DNA from: Bacteroidota bacterium
Lineage (GTDB): Bacteria > Bacteroidota > Bacteroidia > Chitinophagales > Chitinophagaceae
Assembly: GCA_023417815.1 (NCBI GenBank)
Contig: JAEZEI010000021.1
Location: forward strand, 62,001 to 126,000
Direction: 5' to 3'
Length of the DNA: 64,000 nt
Part shown: positions 27,759 through 36,531 of the stretch, in pieces
Position numbering within the stretch: the stretch's first letter is position 1
How the letters are laid out: the number at the start of each line of letters is the position of its first letter
Program-made: the position numbers and the translations under genes
The notes under the pieces: model-generated
Told to the model about the DNA's origin: nothing
Databases searched by the model: none
The model's input: only the letters and a program-made list of their open reading frames with translations

Positions 27759-30248
27759 TTACCGGCCGGCAAGAAACACTGCATTCACAAAAAGAAGCTT
27801 ACCATTTTCCCAAAAGCTCCGGAACAAAGGATTATCTGCGAGGTAAACGATATTTCCACTGCCATAGGATTGAACACCAAAGATCAACCCGTCTTTAATC
27901 TTTTCCCTCAATGAACTGCCAACAAATCCTGCAACCTCTTTATCATTCTTTATAACTCCTACATTCCAACCATTCTGGAGAAATTCCGGGAGGTTACCGT
28001 CTAGCTTTAATGTATAATAATGATCAGGATAACCGAATGCAAGTGGATGACTGTTATCAAGCTGAACCCGGTATATCGCGCCCGGGATGTAGCCGCTGAT
28101 GCCATCCCTTTCACGATTCTCATATCTCCTGAGGTCATCATAAGAAGGTTCGTCCTTGTCATCATTCTTCTCCTTCTTCATTTTCACGCCCCACTCCCCT
28201 GCAGCAAGCTGTCCAACTGTTCCTTCCATGGCGATCAGTTTACCACCCTGGCGCAACCACGATTTTAATTCGGAAGCGCCATCTTTTGCGCTTAAGGAAG
28301 GATAAGAGCCTTCAGGGAGTATCAAAACATCAATATCCTTTAATTTCAAATTTGAAAGGTTCTTTGCCTGGAAAACAGAGACCGGATAATTCAACTCCTG
28401 CTCAAACATATGCCAGATCTCACCCATCGATGATGAATTAACACCATCTCCCGCGAGCAGCCCAACCCTCACCTTTGGTATTGACATAATCTTATCCGAA
28501 CCAAAATCGGATCCGCCTTCCATAAAACCTGAAGAAACTGAAACCGGCTGTACGCCGTGTTTTTGAGCGATACCCGCAAGTTTACCGTAATGCGCATCGT
28601 TTCCACTTCGCAGAATAACAATCGTTCCTTTGCTAAACTGTTTGCCGGCATACCTAAAATCCCGCTCTGCCATCCTGACCCTGAATCCTTCCTTCAATAA
28701 TTCGGCGAGAAATTTACCATCGCGGTAAGAGCTATAAGTAAAAAGGGAGCCATACCCCCGAGGATCAAAAGCAGTAGAATTGTCTTTCTGATAGTTTCCC
28801 GCAACGGGCATGATCCTTTCAGTGGTTGCCCATGCAGGAATGCCATAAACATATGGTAAGGCCCATGCAGTGATATCGTAAGTCGCTGAATCGCTCAGGC
28901 GCGAACGTGGTTCGAACAATACTCTTACCAGGGATGCCTTTGGCTGGTGAGTACTTATTATGAGGTCGTAGGTAGAAATATTTGCAGACTCTTCCTTTCC
29001 TGAGAAGAAACCAAATGCCTTTAGTTTCATATCCTTTCCTGCATATCCATACCGGATATTATTACGGTTCAGCAATTCTTTGAGCGATCTTAATTTGCCC
29101 TGGTCGGCACTGCTTATAATATAAGTTTTGTACAGGCCGCTGCCTCTGTTTACGCCATCTTCAAAATATTTCTTCAGCTCGCTGTTGAGCCTGGATGCAT
29201 TCTGGGATGCTGTTTCCAGCGTACTGAGGGTTGTTGTAAAGTGATGCGCGATCCTGTCTGTTAACCGGAGTGTATCGCCATTAACCGCAATAGCGAGTCC
29301 AGCCATTCCGTGCCCAGCCTGCTCATACGTCATGCCGATCGCACCATTGTAGATCGGGTAGGTATCGCCGTAAGCAGGGTAAAAAAGATCAAAATATTCC
29401 TTCGTGAAGTAAAGCCATCCTTCCGCGTCAAAGTAGCGGGCGTGGTTTTTCCCGATCACATGTTGAAAATCACGCTGGAAAGGTGTGATCACTTCATGCA
29501 GGGGTTCTGCAGCAGGTGCAAAATAATATGGTGAACCCGGGTATTGTTCATGGAAATCCACGTGAATAGCAGGCATCCATTCATTATAAACCTTAACGCG
29601 TTCACGTGTTTCTACCTGTGTTTGCCAGGCCCAGTCACGGTTAAGATCAAAATAATAATGGTTTGGCCTTCCGCCGGGCCATGGCTCCTGGTGCTCTCTT
29701 GTACCCTGGGTTGGATCAGGCGAAAGATTAGCAACCTGGTTATACCAGTTCACATAACGGTCACGCCCATCGGGGTTAAGGCAAGGATCAATGATAACAA
29801 CTGTATTCTCCAGGTATTTGCCTGAATTTGATCTGCCGGAAAGTAATTCATATAAAGCCTTCATTGAAACCTCTGTGGAACTTGCCTCATTGCCATGAAC
29901 ATTATAACTAAGCCACACCACCACAGGCTCGTTCACATTTGCATTTGAAGCTGCACCTGCCAGGGCAAGATTATTCTGCCTGATCGACTCCAGCCTGTTC
30001 ATGTTTGATGACGAACTCACCACTGCGTATATCAATGGTCTACCTTCGTATGTTCTGCCATAATCGTTCAGCTTCATCATTCCAGGCGCAGCCTGGGCCG
30101 CATGCCGGAAATAATCCACCACCCTGTGATGTGGTGTGAACCTGCTTCCTAACTCGTATCCAAGGAAGGCTGACGGACTTTGAAGATTTTGAGCTGAGGC
30201 TAAAGTGCAGGTGAATACTGCTACAAAGGATAGAATGGTTCTGATCAC
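27759..30248 (-). CDS. Exported M14 family zinc carboxypeptidase, GTG start
   Basis: The frame opens with GTG at 30248; an in-frame stop lies three codons upstream, so no ATG alternative exists. The 829-residue protein has a signal peptide (about 1-19, ending LASAQ). The M14 zinc ligands are visible as the HGNE of YNVHGNEASS and the His in IHVDFHEQYPGS. The substrate-binding NPDGRDRY lies between them, and ITYEQAGHG probably contains the catalytic Glu (in the printed reading MTYEQAGHG). The last 250 residues form an amidotransferase-like region, similar in kind to that in the next gene. It lies 46 bases upstream of the PIG-L gene. Confidence 0.87.
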   Translation of the reverse strand: MIRTILSFVAVFTCTLASAQNLQSPSAFLGYELGSRFTPHHRVVDYFRHAAQAAPGMMKLNDYGRTYEGRPLIYAVVSSSSNMNRLESIRQNNLALAGAASNANVNEPVVVWLSYNVHGNEASSTEVSMKALYELLSGRSNSGKYLENTVVIIDPCLNPDGRDRYVNWYNQVANLSPDPTQGTREHQEPWPGGRPNHYYFDLNRDWAWQTQVETRERVKVYNEWMPAIHVDFHEQYPGSPYYFAPAAEPLHEVITPFQRDFQHVIGKNHARYFDAEGWLYFTKEYFDLFYPAYGDTYPIYNGAIGMTYEQAGHGMAGLAIAVNGDTLRLTDRIAHHFTTTLSTLETASQNASRLNSELKKYFEDGVNRGSGLYKTYIISSADQGKLRSLKELLNRNNIRYGYAGKDMKLKAFGFFSGKEESANISTYDLIISTHQPKASLVRVLFEPRSRLSDSATYDITAWALPYVYGIPAWATTERIMPVAGNYQKDNSTAFDPRGYGSLFTYSSYRDGKFLAELLKEGFRVRMAERDFRYAGKQFSKGTIVILRSGNDAHYGKLAGIAQKHGVQPVSVSSGFMEGGSDFGSDKIMSIPKVRVGLLAGDGVNSSSMGEIWHMFEQELNYPVSVFQAKNLSNLKLKDIDVLILPEGSYPSLSAKDGASELKSWLRQGGKLIAMEGTVGQLAAGEWGVKMKKEKNDDKDEPSYDDLRRYENRERDGISGYIPGAIYRVQLDNSHPLAFGYPDHYYTLKLDGNLPEFLQNGWNVGVIKNDKEVAGFVGSSLREKIKDGLIFGVQSYGSGNIVYLADNPLFRSFWENGKLLFVNAVFLAGR

Positions 30249-30458
30249 GAAAAATTATTTGAATGTAAATTATGAAAAGAGACGGAAACAGGTACACCCG
30301 TCTTGAATTGCGGCATCTTCTTAACTGCCTGTGAATTAAATAAATAATATGATAAATTTAATGACTGTCGCTTCCTGTTCTTACCTATTGGCTATTTTTA
30401 CGCATATTTCTTTACCCTGGCAAGATTTCTCAAAATACTGAAACGGGTTCTACTCGCA

Positions 30459-33400
30459 TTGCTTCTCCTCATCCTGGTGTTATGGGGCCTTTTGCAGTTT
30501 TCCGCTGTTCAGACCTGGGTAGTGAACAGGATCGCTGCAAGCTTCTCCAAAAAACTGAATACAAAAGTTTCCATCCGGAAGGTGGACATTTCATTCTTCA
30601 ATAAACTAAAGTTGCACGACCTGGTAGTGGAAGATAAAAGTCACGACACACTTCTTTATGCTGGCACAGCACGACTGAATATTACTGATTGGTTCTTTCT
30701 AAAAGATAAAGCAGAACTTAAATATATCGGGCTTGAGGATGCAGTAGTTAATATGAAACGCACTGATTCAGTTTGGAATTACAGGTTCATCATCGACTAT
30801 TTTGATTCACCCCGAAAAAATCCGCAGGGAAAGAAACTGGAATTTGATCTCAGGGAACTTCATCTTTCCAATGTGATCTTTAATAAAGAAGATTTGTGGA
30901 TAGGGCAGAATATGGTGGCATCAGTAAAGGAACTGGATCTGAAAATGCGCCATGTTAATTATGAACGAAAAGAAGCAGCAATCAGCAGTTTAAAGATTAG
31001 TTCACCCTATTTCCTTCAGTCAAATTATAAAGGAAACCGCCCGCCACGTGCCGACCTGACAGGGATTTTGGAAAAACTCCCTGTTGTTTCTGCATTCAAA
31101 TGGAATAATTCAGGGTGGAAGATCAGTCTCGACCTCCTGGAGATATCCGGCGGGTCCTTCCAGAATGAAAAGCTTACCGTGAGGGAACCGTATAAGGATC
31201 GCTTTGATGGACAGCACATTCTTTTCACGGAGATCAATGGCACGTTCAGGAATGTTCGAGTGATCAATGATACGCTTAGCGGGAAAATTGACCTGTCTGC
31301 TAAAGAAAAAAGCGGCTTTACTGTTTCGAAGCTTTCATCGAATATGCGTTTCACGCCAGAGATAATGGAATTCCGGGATCTTGACCTGGTGACTCCTAAC
31401 AGCCACCTCAGGGATTACTATTCGATGTCGTATAAGGATGGGTTCAACAAAAATATGAGCAACTTCATTAATGATGTTACTCTTGAAATGAATTTCAGGG
31501 AAAGCTCTCTTCACAGCAACGACCTGGCTTATTTTGCTCCTGACCTTTCAGACTGGAACAGGCTTTTTTATTTACAGGGGTCTGCCCGGGGCTCTGTGAA
31601 CAATTTCATGGCCCGGGATCTTGATATCAGCAGCGGCCCAACAAGGTTAAAAGGAAACCTTTCAATGAGCGGACTGCCAGACATTAATACAACCTTTATT
31701 GACCTGGATGCCGATGAACTCAGAACTACCTATACCGATTTTCTTAATATCGCTCCAGGTCTGCGAAAAGTAAAATACCCAAGGCTTGATAAACTAGGGA
31801 ATATCAGGTATGCCGGAACCTTCACTGGCCTCGTAAATGACTTTGTGGCTTTCGGAACGCTGCAGACCTCACTGGGCACCATAAACGCAGACCTGAATAT
31901 GAAGTTGCCGCAGCGCGGTGATCCGGCATATTCAGGACATCTTTCCACAAATGGTTTCAACATAGGTGGATTTTTGGACAACTATGATCTAGGGAATATT
32001 GCATTGAACGGAAGGATCCAGGGGAATTCTTTTTCGATAGACAGGCTAACGGCAAATTTTGACGGAAAGGTTAGCAAATTCACCTACGGAGATTATACCT
32101 ACAGGAACATTATTATTTCAGGCGACTTTAAAAAGAAATTTTTCAGGGGATCAATGCAGGTAGATGACCCCAACCTGAAACTCAGGGAAATGAATGGAAC
32201 CCTGAGCCTGAGTGGCAGCCAGATAAGTTTCAATGTTGATGGCAACATGGAACACGTAAACCTGGGCGCTCTTGGTTTAGCGAAGAATGATCTAAGATTA
32301 TCGGGTTTGTTCAACCTGAATTTCACCGGGAATAATATTGACAACTTTCTCGGCGATGCCAGGATATATAATGCAACATTGCTGAGCGATGACAAAAAAC
32401 TGGATTTCGATTCCCTCAGGCTAAGTTCTCATATTGTGAACGAAAGGAAATACCTGACGTTGAACTCTAATGAATTTGATGCCGAGGTGAGCGGCATTTT
32501 CCAGATAATGGAACTGCCTGATGCATTCCGGTTCCTCCTGACAAGATATTACCCTTCATATGTGAAAAGGCCTTCAGGACCGCTATTGAACCAGGATTTC
32601 AGTTTCAACATACAGACACGGAATATTGAAGAATATCTTGGCCTGGTTAGTCCAAGGTTAAGTGGTTTCAATAATTCCTCAGTCAGCGGAAACCTGGATC
32701 TTTCCCAGGCAGTACTGAATGTTTCTGCTGATGTTCCGTATTTTGAATTTGACCGCAGGAAGTTCACCGGGGTAAAATTACAAAGTGCGGGAACCGGAGA
32801 TACACTAACCACTTCCATTGATGTAGATGATATTGCATTATCCGACAGTCTTAACTTTCCCTCCACCCATCTTAGCGTTATAACCAAGAGTGACGTATCG
32901 GAAGTAAGCCTGCAAACAAGCGCTTCAAAAACGCTTAACAGTGCGGAATTACATGCAAGCATAGAAACACTTGCAGATGGAGTGAACATACAATTCTATC
33001 CTTCTTCATTTATCATTAATGAAAAAAAATGGGAACTGGTAAAGGATGGTCAACTCACCATCCGGAAGAATTACCTTGATGCCAATGAAGTACGGTTCCG
33101 GCAGGGCGACCAGGAGATCGTACTTTCAACAGAACTGTCAGATGAAACAGACCAGACAAATATCGTTGCAGAACTGGTGAAGGTTAACATCGGTGATTTT
33201 GCTCCGCTCATAATTACGCGACCGGAATTGAAGGGACTGCTCACCGGTACGGCCATCATAAGAGATCCTTTCAAAAGACCCGCGCTTATCTTCCAGGGAA
33301 CTGCCGATAGTTTCAGGTTCGACAACCAGTATATGGGAGCGGTAGAACTTGATGTAGACCTGAACAGCAATACAGGTCTTGTAAAATTCAATGCCGCTGC

Positions 33401-35141
33401 AAACGATACAGCATTCGCCTTTAATTTAAATGGAACCTACAACTTCCGGGATTCAACAGGAAACCTTCTTTCAGCAGATCTTGTATCAGACAGGGTAAAC
33501 CTGTCCATCCTGGAACCTTACCTTAAAACAGTATTCAGCAAGCTGGAAGGAGTTGCGAGGACAAATTTGACCCTTTCCGGTAATGGAAAGGACACCTATC
33601 TCACAGGGGATGCCACCATTATAAACGGAGCTCTTACGGTTGCGTACACACAGTGCCGTTATTTCCTCGAAAATGAAAGCATTATTTTCAATAAGAATGA
33701 GATCGACCTGGGTACAATACAATTAAGGGATACATTGCTTAACACGGGTACGATCCGTGGAAAGATGCGTCATAATTTCTTCCAGCGGTTTTACTTCGAC
33801 GATCTTTTGTTCAATACCAGCAGGATGTTGGTGCTGAACACGACCAAAAAAGATAATGAGGATTTCTACGGCAACGTGATAGGTCGTGCCGACATGTCGA
33901 TCAACGGACCTGTCACTAACCTGCAAATGAATATCGAAGGAGAACCCAGCGCAACCGACAGCAGCCACATTTATCTTCCCACGGGCTCAAGTAAGGAAAG
34001 CAGCGCGATCGATTACATTGAATTCATCCAGTTCGGTTCCCTGATGGAAGAGAATATCCGTGCAAGTGAAGCAGCGAACATTACCGTGAACATGAACCTT
34101 ACTGCAAACCCGGCCTGTAAAATCGATGTAATTCTTGATGAATCAAGCGGGGATATCATCACCGGCCAGGGAAATGGTTCAATACAGATCAGGGTTGGCA
34201 CGCGTGAACCACTGAACATCCGCGGCCGCTATGATCTTACCCGTGGTGAGTACACTTTCAATTTCCAGACATTCTTCAAAAAGCCCTTCGTGCTTAACCA
34301 GGGCAGCATTACATGGACAGGAGATCCCTATCTCGCCACAATCGATATTGAAGCAGAATACACTGCACGAAATGTGGATGTCAGCGGGCTGAATTCAGCA
34401 GGTGGTTTCAATATTAAAGAAGACGTTACCATTATCTCTCATCTCACCGGTAACCTTCAAAAACCTGTAATCCGCTTCGAATTCCGTTTACCGGAAAGAA
34501 GCGAGATCAGGAGGGATTATATAACTGTAAAAAAATTAGCAGATTTTCAGAATGACGAGAACGAAATGAACAAGCAGGTAGCAAGCCTATTGCTGTTCAA
34601 TTCTTTTGTGTTCAACGACCAGGACAGGCAGAGCGGAACGAACACACTTGCTATAGCAACAAATACCATTGGTGGCGTATTGAGCGGGTGGCTTACCAAC
34701 CTCCTGAACAGGGAACTGGAGAGAGCTACAGATGGTATCATTTCCACCTACATAGACGTAGCACCTACAATTAATCTTGCAAATACTGCAAACCAGTTGC
34801 AGGCCAATGTCCGCGGAGGTTTAAGAGTTTTGCTTGGCAGCAGGTGGCGTCTCCTTCTAGGTGGTAATCTTGAATATAATAATCCTGCAGCAAGCCAGCT
34901 TTCCCGAAGAGGATTGCTAACGCCGGACATCACCATTGAATGGATGCTCAATAAGGATGGTTCTATACGTGTTGTTGGATTTAACCGTACCAGTGTGGAT
35001 TATACGATCGGGCAGAGGAACAGGTCGGGTGTGCAATTATCCTACCGCAAGGACCTAGACCGGCTTTCAGATATTTTCAGAAGCAGGAAAAAAATAGAGC
35101 AAAAGGCAGCAGAAAGGCGCAGCCTGGAAATTCAACAATAA
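30459..35141 (+). CDS. TamB-like translocation and assembly module protein (DUF490), unusual start
   Basis: This protein of about 1560 residues has one N-terminal membrane helix and a very long beta-rich body. The C-terminal TamB domain (about 1150-1500) includes NIRGRYDLTRGEYTFNFQ and SLLLFNSF. TamB-type proteins span the periplasm and help deliver proteins or lipids to the outer membrane. No ATG is in frame before the helix. The first TTG (30459) would leave the helix without preceding positive charges. Starting at CTG 30417 would give MARFLKILKRVLLAL, a much more typical beginning. An in-frame TAA at 30345 bounds the choice. The coordinates given use TTG and may be 14 codons short. Confidence 0.85.
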   Translation: MLLLILVLWGLLQFSAVQTWVVNRIAASFSKKLNTKVSIRKVDISFFNKLKLHDLVVEDKSHDTLLYAGTARLNITDWFFLKDKAELKYIGLEDAVVNMKRTDSVWNYRFIIDYFDSPRKNPQGKKLEFDLRELHLSNVIFNKEDLWIGQNMVASVKELDLKMRHVNYERKEAAISSLKISSPYFLQSNYKGNRPPRADLTGILEKLPVVSAFKWNNSGWKISLDLLEISGGSFQNEKLTVREPYKDRFDGQHILFTEINGTFRNVRVINDTLSGKIDLSAKEKSGFTVSKLSSNMRFTPEIMEFRDLDLVTPNSHLRDYYSMSYKDGFNKNMSNFINDVTLEMNFRESSLHSNDLAYFAPDLSDWNRLFYLQGSARGSVNNFMARDLDISSGPTRLKGNLSMSGLPDINTTFIDLDADELRTTYTDFLNIAPGLRKVKYPRLDKLGNIRYAGTFTGLVNDFVAFGTLQTSLGTINADLNMKLPQRGDPAYSGHLSTNGFNIGGFLDNYDLGNIALNGRIQGNSFSIDRLTANFDGKVSKFTYGDYTYRNIIISGDFKKKFFRGSMQVDDPNLKLREMNGTLSLSGSQISFNVDGNMEHVNLGALGLAKNDLRLSGLFNLNFTGNNIDNFLGDARIYNATLLSDDKKLDFDSLRLSSHIVNERKYLTLNSNEFDAEVSGIFQIMELPDAFRFLLTRYYPSYVKRPSGPLLNQDFSFNIQTRNIEEYLGLVSPRLSGFNNSSVSGNLDLSQAVLNVSADVPYFEFDRRKFTGVKLQSAGTGDTLTTSIDVDDIALSDSLNFPSTHLSVITKSDVSEVSLQTSASKTLNSAELHASIETLADGVNIQFYPSSFIINEKKWELVKDGQLTIRKNYLDANEVRFRQGDQEIVLSTELSDETDQTNIVAELVKVNIGDFAPLIITRPELKGLLTGTAIIRDPFKRPALIFQGTADSFRFDNQYMGAVELDVDLNSNTGLVKFNAAANDTAFAFNLNGTYNFRDSTGNLLSADLVSDRVNLSILEPYLKTVFSKLEGVARTNLTLSGNGKDTYLTGDATIINGALTVAYTQCRYFLENESIIFNKNEIDLGTIQLRDTLLNTGTIRGKMRHNFFQRFYFDDLLFNTSRMLVLNTTKKDNEDFYGNVIGRADMSINGPVTNLQMNIEGEPSATDSSHIYLPTGSSKESSAIDYIEFIQFGSLMEENIRASEAANITVNMNLTANPACKIDVILDESSGDIITGQGNGSIQIRVGTREPLNIRGRYDLTRGEYTFNFQTFFKKPFVLNQGSITWTGDPYLATIDIEAEYTARNVDVSGLNSAGGFNIKEDVTIISHLTGNLQKPVIRFEFRLPERSEIRRDYITVKKLADFQNDENEMNKQVASLLLFNSFVFNDQDRQSGTNTLAIATNTIGGVLSGWLTNLLNRELERATDGIISTYIDVAPTINLANTANQLQANVRGGLRVLLGSRWRLLLGGNLEYNNPAASQLSRRGLLTPDITIEWMLNKDGSIRVVGFNRTSVDYTIGQRNRSGVQLSYRKDLDRLSDIFRSRKKIEQKAAERRSLEIQQ

Positions 35142-35160
35142 TTGACCACCAGGATCCGGT

Positions 35161-36366
35161 TTACAGACCATTAAGGATCTCGTGCCCCAGCTTATCTCTT
35201 TTTGTGTAAAGATATTTTTCATTGTGCTGGTTCGGGCACATTTCAACGGGCACTGTTTCCGCAATTTCCAGTCCGTAACCAAGCAGGCCTGCGCGTTTCC
35301 GCGGATTGTTGGTGATCAGTTTCATTTTAGAAACACCAAGGTGCCGGAGGATCTGTGCACCCACACCATAATCTCTTTCATCCATGCCGAAACCAAGCTG
35401 CAGGTTCGCTTCAACAGTATCCATTCCTTCTTCCTGGAGCTTATAGGCCTTTAGTTTATTCAGCAAACCAATACCACGGCCTTCCTGGTTCATATAAAGC
35501 AGCAAACCTTTTCCTTCTCTTTCAATCATCTCCAGGGCATGGTGAAGTTGTTCACCACAATCACACCGCATCGAGCCAAGGATATCCCCGGTCATGCAGC
35601 TGCTGTGCACTCTCACTAACACCGGTTCATCCTTTTTCCATTCCCCCTTCTTTAATGCCATATGAACTTCGTTGGTGTTCACCTGGCGAAATGCAATAAG
35701 ATCAAACGTTCCGTATTTGGTGGGCATGTTCACGCTTACCTCTTCTTCAATGAGCGTTTCCCTTTGAAGCCTGTATTCGATAAGGTCTTTGATCGAGATC
35801 ATCCGCAGGTTGAACTTTTTTGCGATGATCTTTAATTCCGGCACCCTGGCCATTGAACCATCTTCATTCATGATCTCAACCAGCACACCGGCCGGCTCAA
35901 AACCTGCAAGCCTGGCCAGGTCAATGGTAGCTTCTGTATGGCCGGAACGGCGGAGAACACCTCCTTTCATTGCGCGCAATGGAAAAATATGTCCCGGCCT
36001 CCCGAAATCTTCTGGTCTTGAGTCAGGATTAACAAGTGCCTGTATGGTCTTTGCCCTGTCGTGCGCCGAAATTCCCGTGGTGCAACCATGGCCGAGCAGG
36101 TCGATACTAACGGTGAATGCGGTCTCGTGCAGGGAAGTATTGTCCACCACCATAGGCTGCAGCCGTAATTCGGCGCAGCGTTCTTCTGTAAGAGGGGCGC
36201 AAATCAGTCCGCGGCCATGCGTACTCATGAAATTTATCACTTCCGGGGTCACATTTCTTGCAGCCGTAATAAAATCGCCTTCATTCTCACGATCCTCATC
36301 ATCCACCACGATAACCATCTTCCCGTTCCGGATATCTTCTATCGCATCTTCAATTCGGTCAAGCAT
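35161..36366 (-). CDS. ribBA: Bifunctional 3,4-dihydroxy-2-butanone-4-phosphate synthase / GTP cyclohydrolase II
   Basis: This 401-residue fusion catalyses both entry steps of riboflavin synthesis. The N-terminal RibB half (1-200) shows DDEDRENEGDFI and the HGCTTGISAHDRA loop. The C-terminal RibA half shows the zinc-binding Cys cluster SSCMTGDILGSMRCDCGEQL, the GTP-binding NQEGRGIGL, and NNPRKRAGL. Both halves keep their key residues, so both activities are expected. The gene ends 19 bases from the converging tamB-like gene. I see no FMN riboswitch fold in the short upstream region. Confidence 0.95.
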   Translation of the reverse strand: MLDRIEDAIEDIRNGKMVIVVDDEDRENEGDFITAARNVTPEVINFMSTHGRGLICAPLTEERCAELRLQPMVVDNTSLHETAFTVSIDLLGHGCTTGISAHDRAKTIQALVNPDSRPEDFGRPGHIFPLRAMKGGVLRRSGHTEATIDLARLAGFEPAGVLVEIMNEDGSMARVPELKIIAKKFNLRMISIKDLIEYRLQRETLIEEEVSVNMPTKYGTFDLIAFRQVNTNEVHMALKKGEWKKDEPVLVRVHSSCMTGDILGSMRCDCGEQLHHALEMIEREGKGLLLYMNQEGRGIGLLNKLKAYKLQEEGMDTVEANLQLGFGMDERDYGVGAQILRHLGVSKMKLITNNPRKRAGLLGYGLEIAETVPVEMCPNQHNEKYLYTKRDKLGHEILNGL

Positions 36367-36383
36367 AGGGTTTCATTTGGCCG

Positions 36384-36416
36384 CAAAGTTACTGCGGAAT
36401 AAGGGTTGTAGAGCAA
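36384..36416 (-). promoter_or_regulatory. Bacteroidota-type promoter of ribBA
   Basis: On the minus strand TTG (36416-36414) is followed after 22 bases by TAACTTTG (36391-36384), 17 bases before the ribBA ATG at 36366. The leader would be very short, which argues against a riboswitch. Confidence 0.6.
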
Positions 36417-36531
36417 TGTTTTTCTTTTCTCGAAAGCCGGGCAACATTGTTCAGGGCGTAACAATTTGTTAATAAAACGTGATTAAAAGAGCCGTTTTAA
36501 TCTGTTTCTTTGCGGTGTAAAAACCCGTTTT

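Noticed and set aside
30361..30440. Short leader peptide before the tamB-like gene
   Set aside because: The 26-codon frame has no distinctive composition and is better explained as out-of-frame sequence near a misread start.
36367..36531. FMN riboswitch before ribBA
   Set aside because: The proposed promoter leaves a leader of only about 10 bases, and none of the conserved FMN aptamer stems can be recognised.
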